Positions 5,059 through 5,406 of a DNA stretch of 5,406 nt are shown one piece after another. Positions within the stretch are counted from its first letter, which is position 1; every line of letters begins with the position of its first letter. Made by a program: the position numbers and the translations under genes. Origin of the DNA: an uncultured Clostridia bacterium (lineage in GTDB: Bacteria; Bacillota; Clostridia; Oscillospirales; Oscillospiraceae); NCBI GenBank assembly GCA_946011705.1, contig CAMGCA010000152.1, positions 1 through 5,406 on the forward strand, read 5' to 3'. The notes below the pieces were generated by a model that searched no databases, was not told the DNA's origin, and was given only the letters and a program-made list of their open reading frames with translations.

Positions 5059-5406
5059 TCAAACCTCCCGGTTCAGAACGCGGTAAACCAAATCCATGTC
5101 CAGCCCCTGCCGGACGGCGTCCGCAAGGAGATCGTACTGCCGCTCCTTGTATTCGGCGGCATCGTAGGTTTCCAGCGCGGAAAAATCCAGTCCCTTTTGG
5201 GTGCAGACCGCTTTCAGAACGGTGTCCGCGATCTGGGGGGCATCGAAAATTCCGTGGATGTAGCTGCCGTAGACGTTGCCACCTCCGTTGAGGACGGGCA
5301 GCTTCTCCTGACTACGGCCCATGTGGATTTCGTAGCCTTCATAGCCCAGGCCGTTGAGATTTTCCAGCATACCCGTGACCCCGGCAAACACGCCACGGGT
5401 CTGGGC
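5059..5406 (-). CDS. cobQ: Cobyric acid synthase, C-terminal part (gene enters from the high-coordinate edge)
   Basis: CobQ (CbiP) amidates four carboxyl groups of adenosylcobyrinic a,c-diamide with glutamine and ATP to give adenosylcobyric acid. Only the last 115 residues are here, out of about 500. Seen: GYEGYEIHMGRS (21-32 of the visible part) and VYGSYIHGIFD (45-55), the end of the class I glutamine amidotransferase (GATase_3) domain. Its His51 matches the catalytic His. The catalytic Cys and the N-terminal dethiobiotin-synthetase-like ATPase domain lie outside. The frame is open through the window edge, so an internal GTG at 5391 is not a start. The tail past the GATase motifs (about 60-115) includes L....YDAAEYKERQYDLLADAVR, typical of CobQ. 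CbiA (cobyrinic acid a,c-diamide synthase) shares the fold, but GYEIHMG with YIHGIFD is the CobQ pattern. Confidence 0.93.
   Translation of the reverse strand, partial: AQTRGVFAGVTGMLENLNGLGYEGYEIHMGRSQEKLPVLNGGGNVYGSYIHGIFDAPQIADTVLKAVCTQKGLDFSALETYDAAEYKERQYDLLADAVRQGLDMDLVYRVLNREV

Noticed and set aside
4155..5291. A 378-codon open frame on the plus strand opposite cobO and cobQ
   Set aside because: Antisense shadow spanning three conserved minus-strand genes (cobT, cobO, cobQ); no domain and no ribosome site of note.
1..5406. tRNA/rRNA genes, CRISPR arrays, insertion sequences, attachment sites and a cobalamin riboswitch
   Set aside because: None seen on either strand. The gene-free stretch 957-1244 is accounted for by leader, operator, promoter and a possible terminator, and a riboswitch for this operon would lie beyond the window edge.

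Overview
All the genes I can support in this window lie on the minus strand. Read in the direction of transcription (high to low coordinates) they are the 3' end of cobQ, then cobO (btuR/cobA-type), cobT, a CobU-family gene, cobS, a second and much shorter CobU-family gene, and cobC. A gap of about 290 bases follows, then the 5' part of a glycogen phosphorylase gene (glgP) that runs off the low-coordinate edge. The window cuts both edge genes.

The sequence suggests a GC-rich anaerobic Firmicute of the Clostridia. Order Oscillospirales (Oscillospiraceae/Ruminococcaceae, gut type) is my best guess. The reasons are the strong GGAGG-type ribosome sites, a TTGACA-17-TATTCT promoter, the general look of the proteins, and the combination of cobalamin nucleotide-loop genes with glycogen metabolism. 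This is inferred from sequence character only; no marker gene is present.

Positions 5406-1245 form a tightly packed operon for the late steps of adenosylcobalamin synthesis. CobO adenosylates the corrinoid and CobQ amidates it to cobyric acid. CobU-family proteins phosphorylate and guanylylate adenosylcobinamide. CobT makes alpha-ribazole phosphate from dimethylbenzimidazole and nicotinate mononucleotide, CobS joins the two halves, and CobC removes the phosphate. Three junctions are 4-base ATGA overlaps, two have 1-base gaps and one has an 11-base gap, so translational coupling is likely. The operon's promoter, and any cobalamin riboswitch, would lie beyond position 5406.

Positions 1244-957 hold a possible weak terminator, a good sigma-A-type promoter for glgP, a LacI-family-type operator just downstream of that promoter (GAAACGTTTC palindrome), small leader hairpins and the glgP ribosome site.

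The most unusual point is the pair of CobU-family genes flanking cobS. The 180-residue copy keeps the central RI..H...R region but has a damaged P-loop. The 124-residue copy keeps a better (still non-canonical) P-loop and the C-terminal motif but lacks the central region. This looks like divergence or division of labour in a normally bifunctional enzyme.
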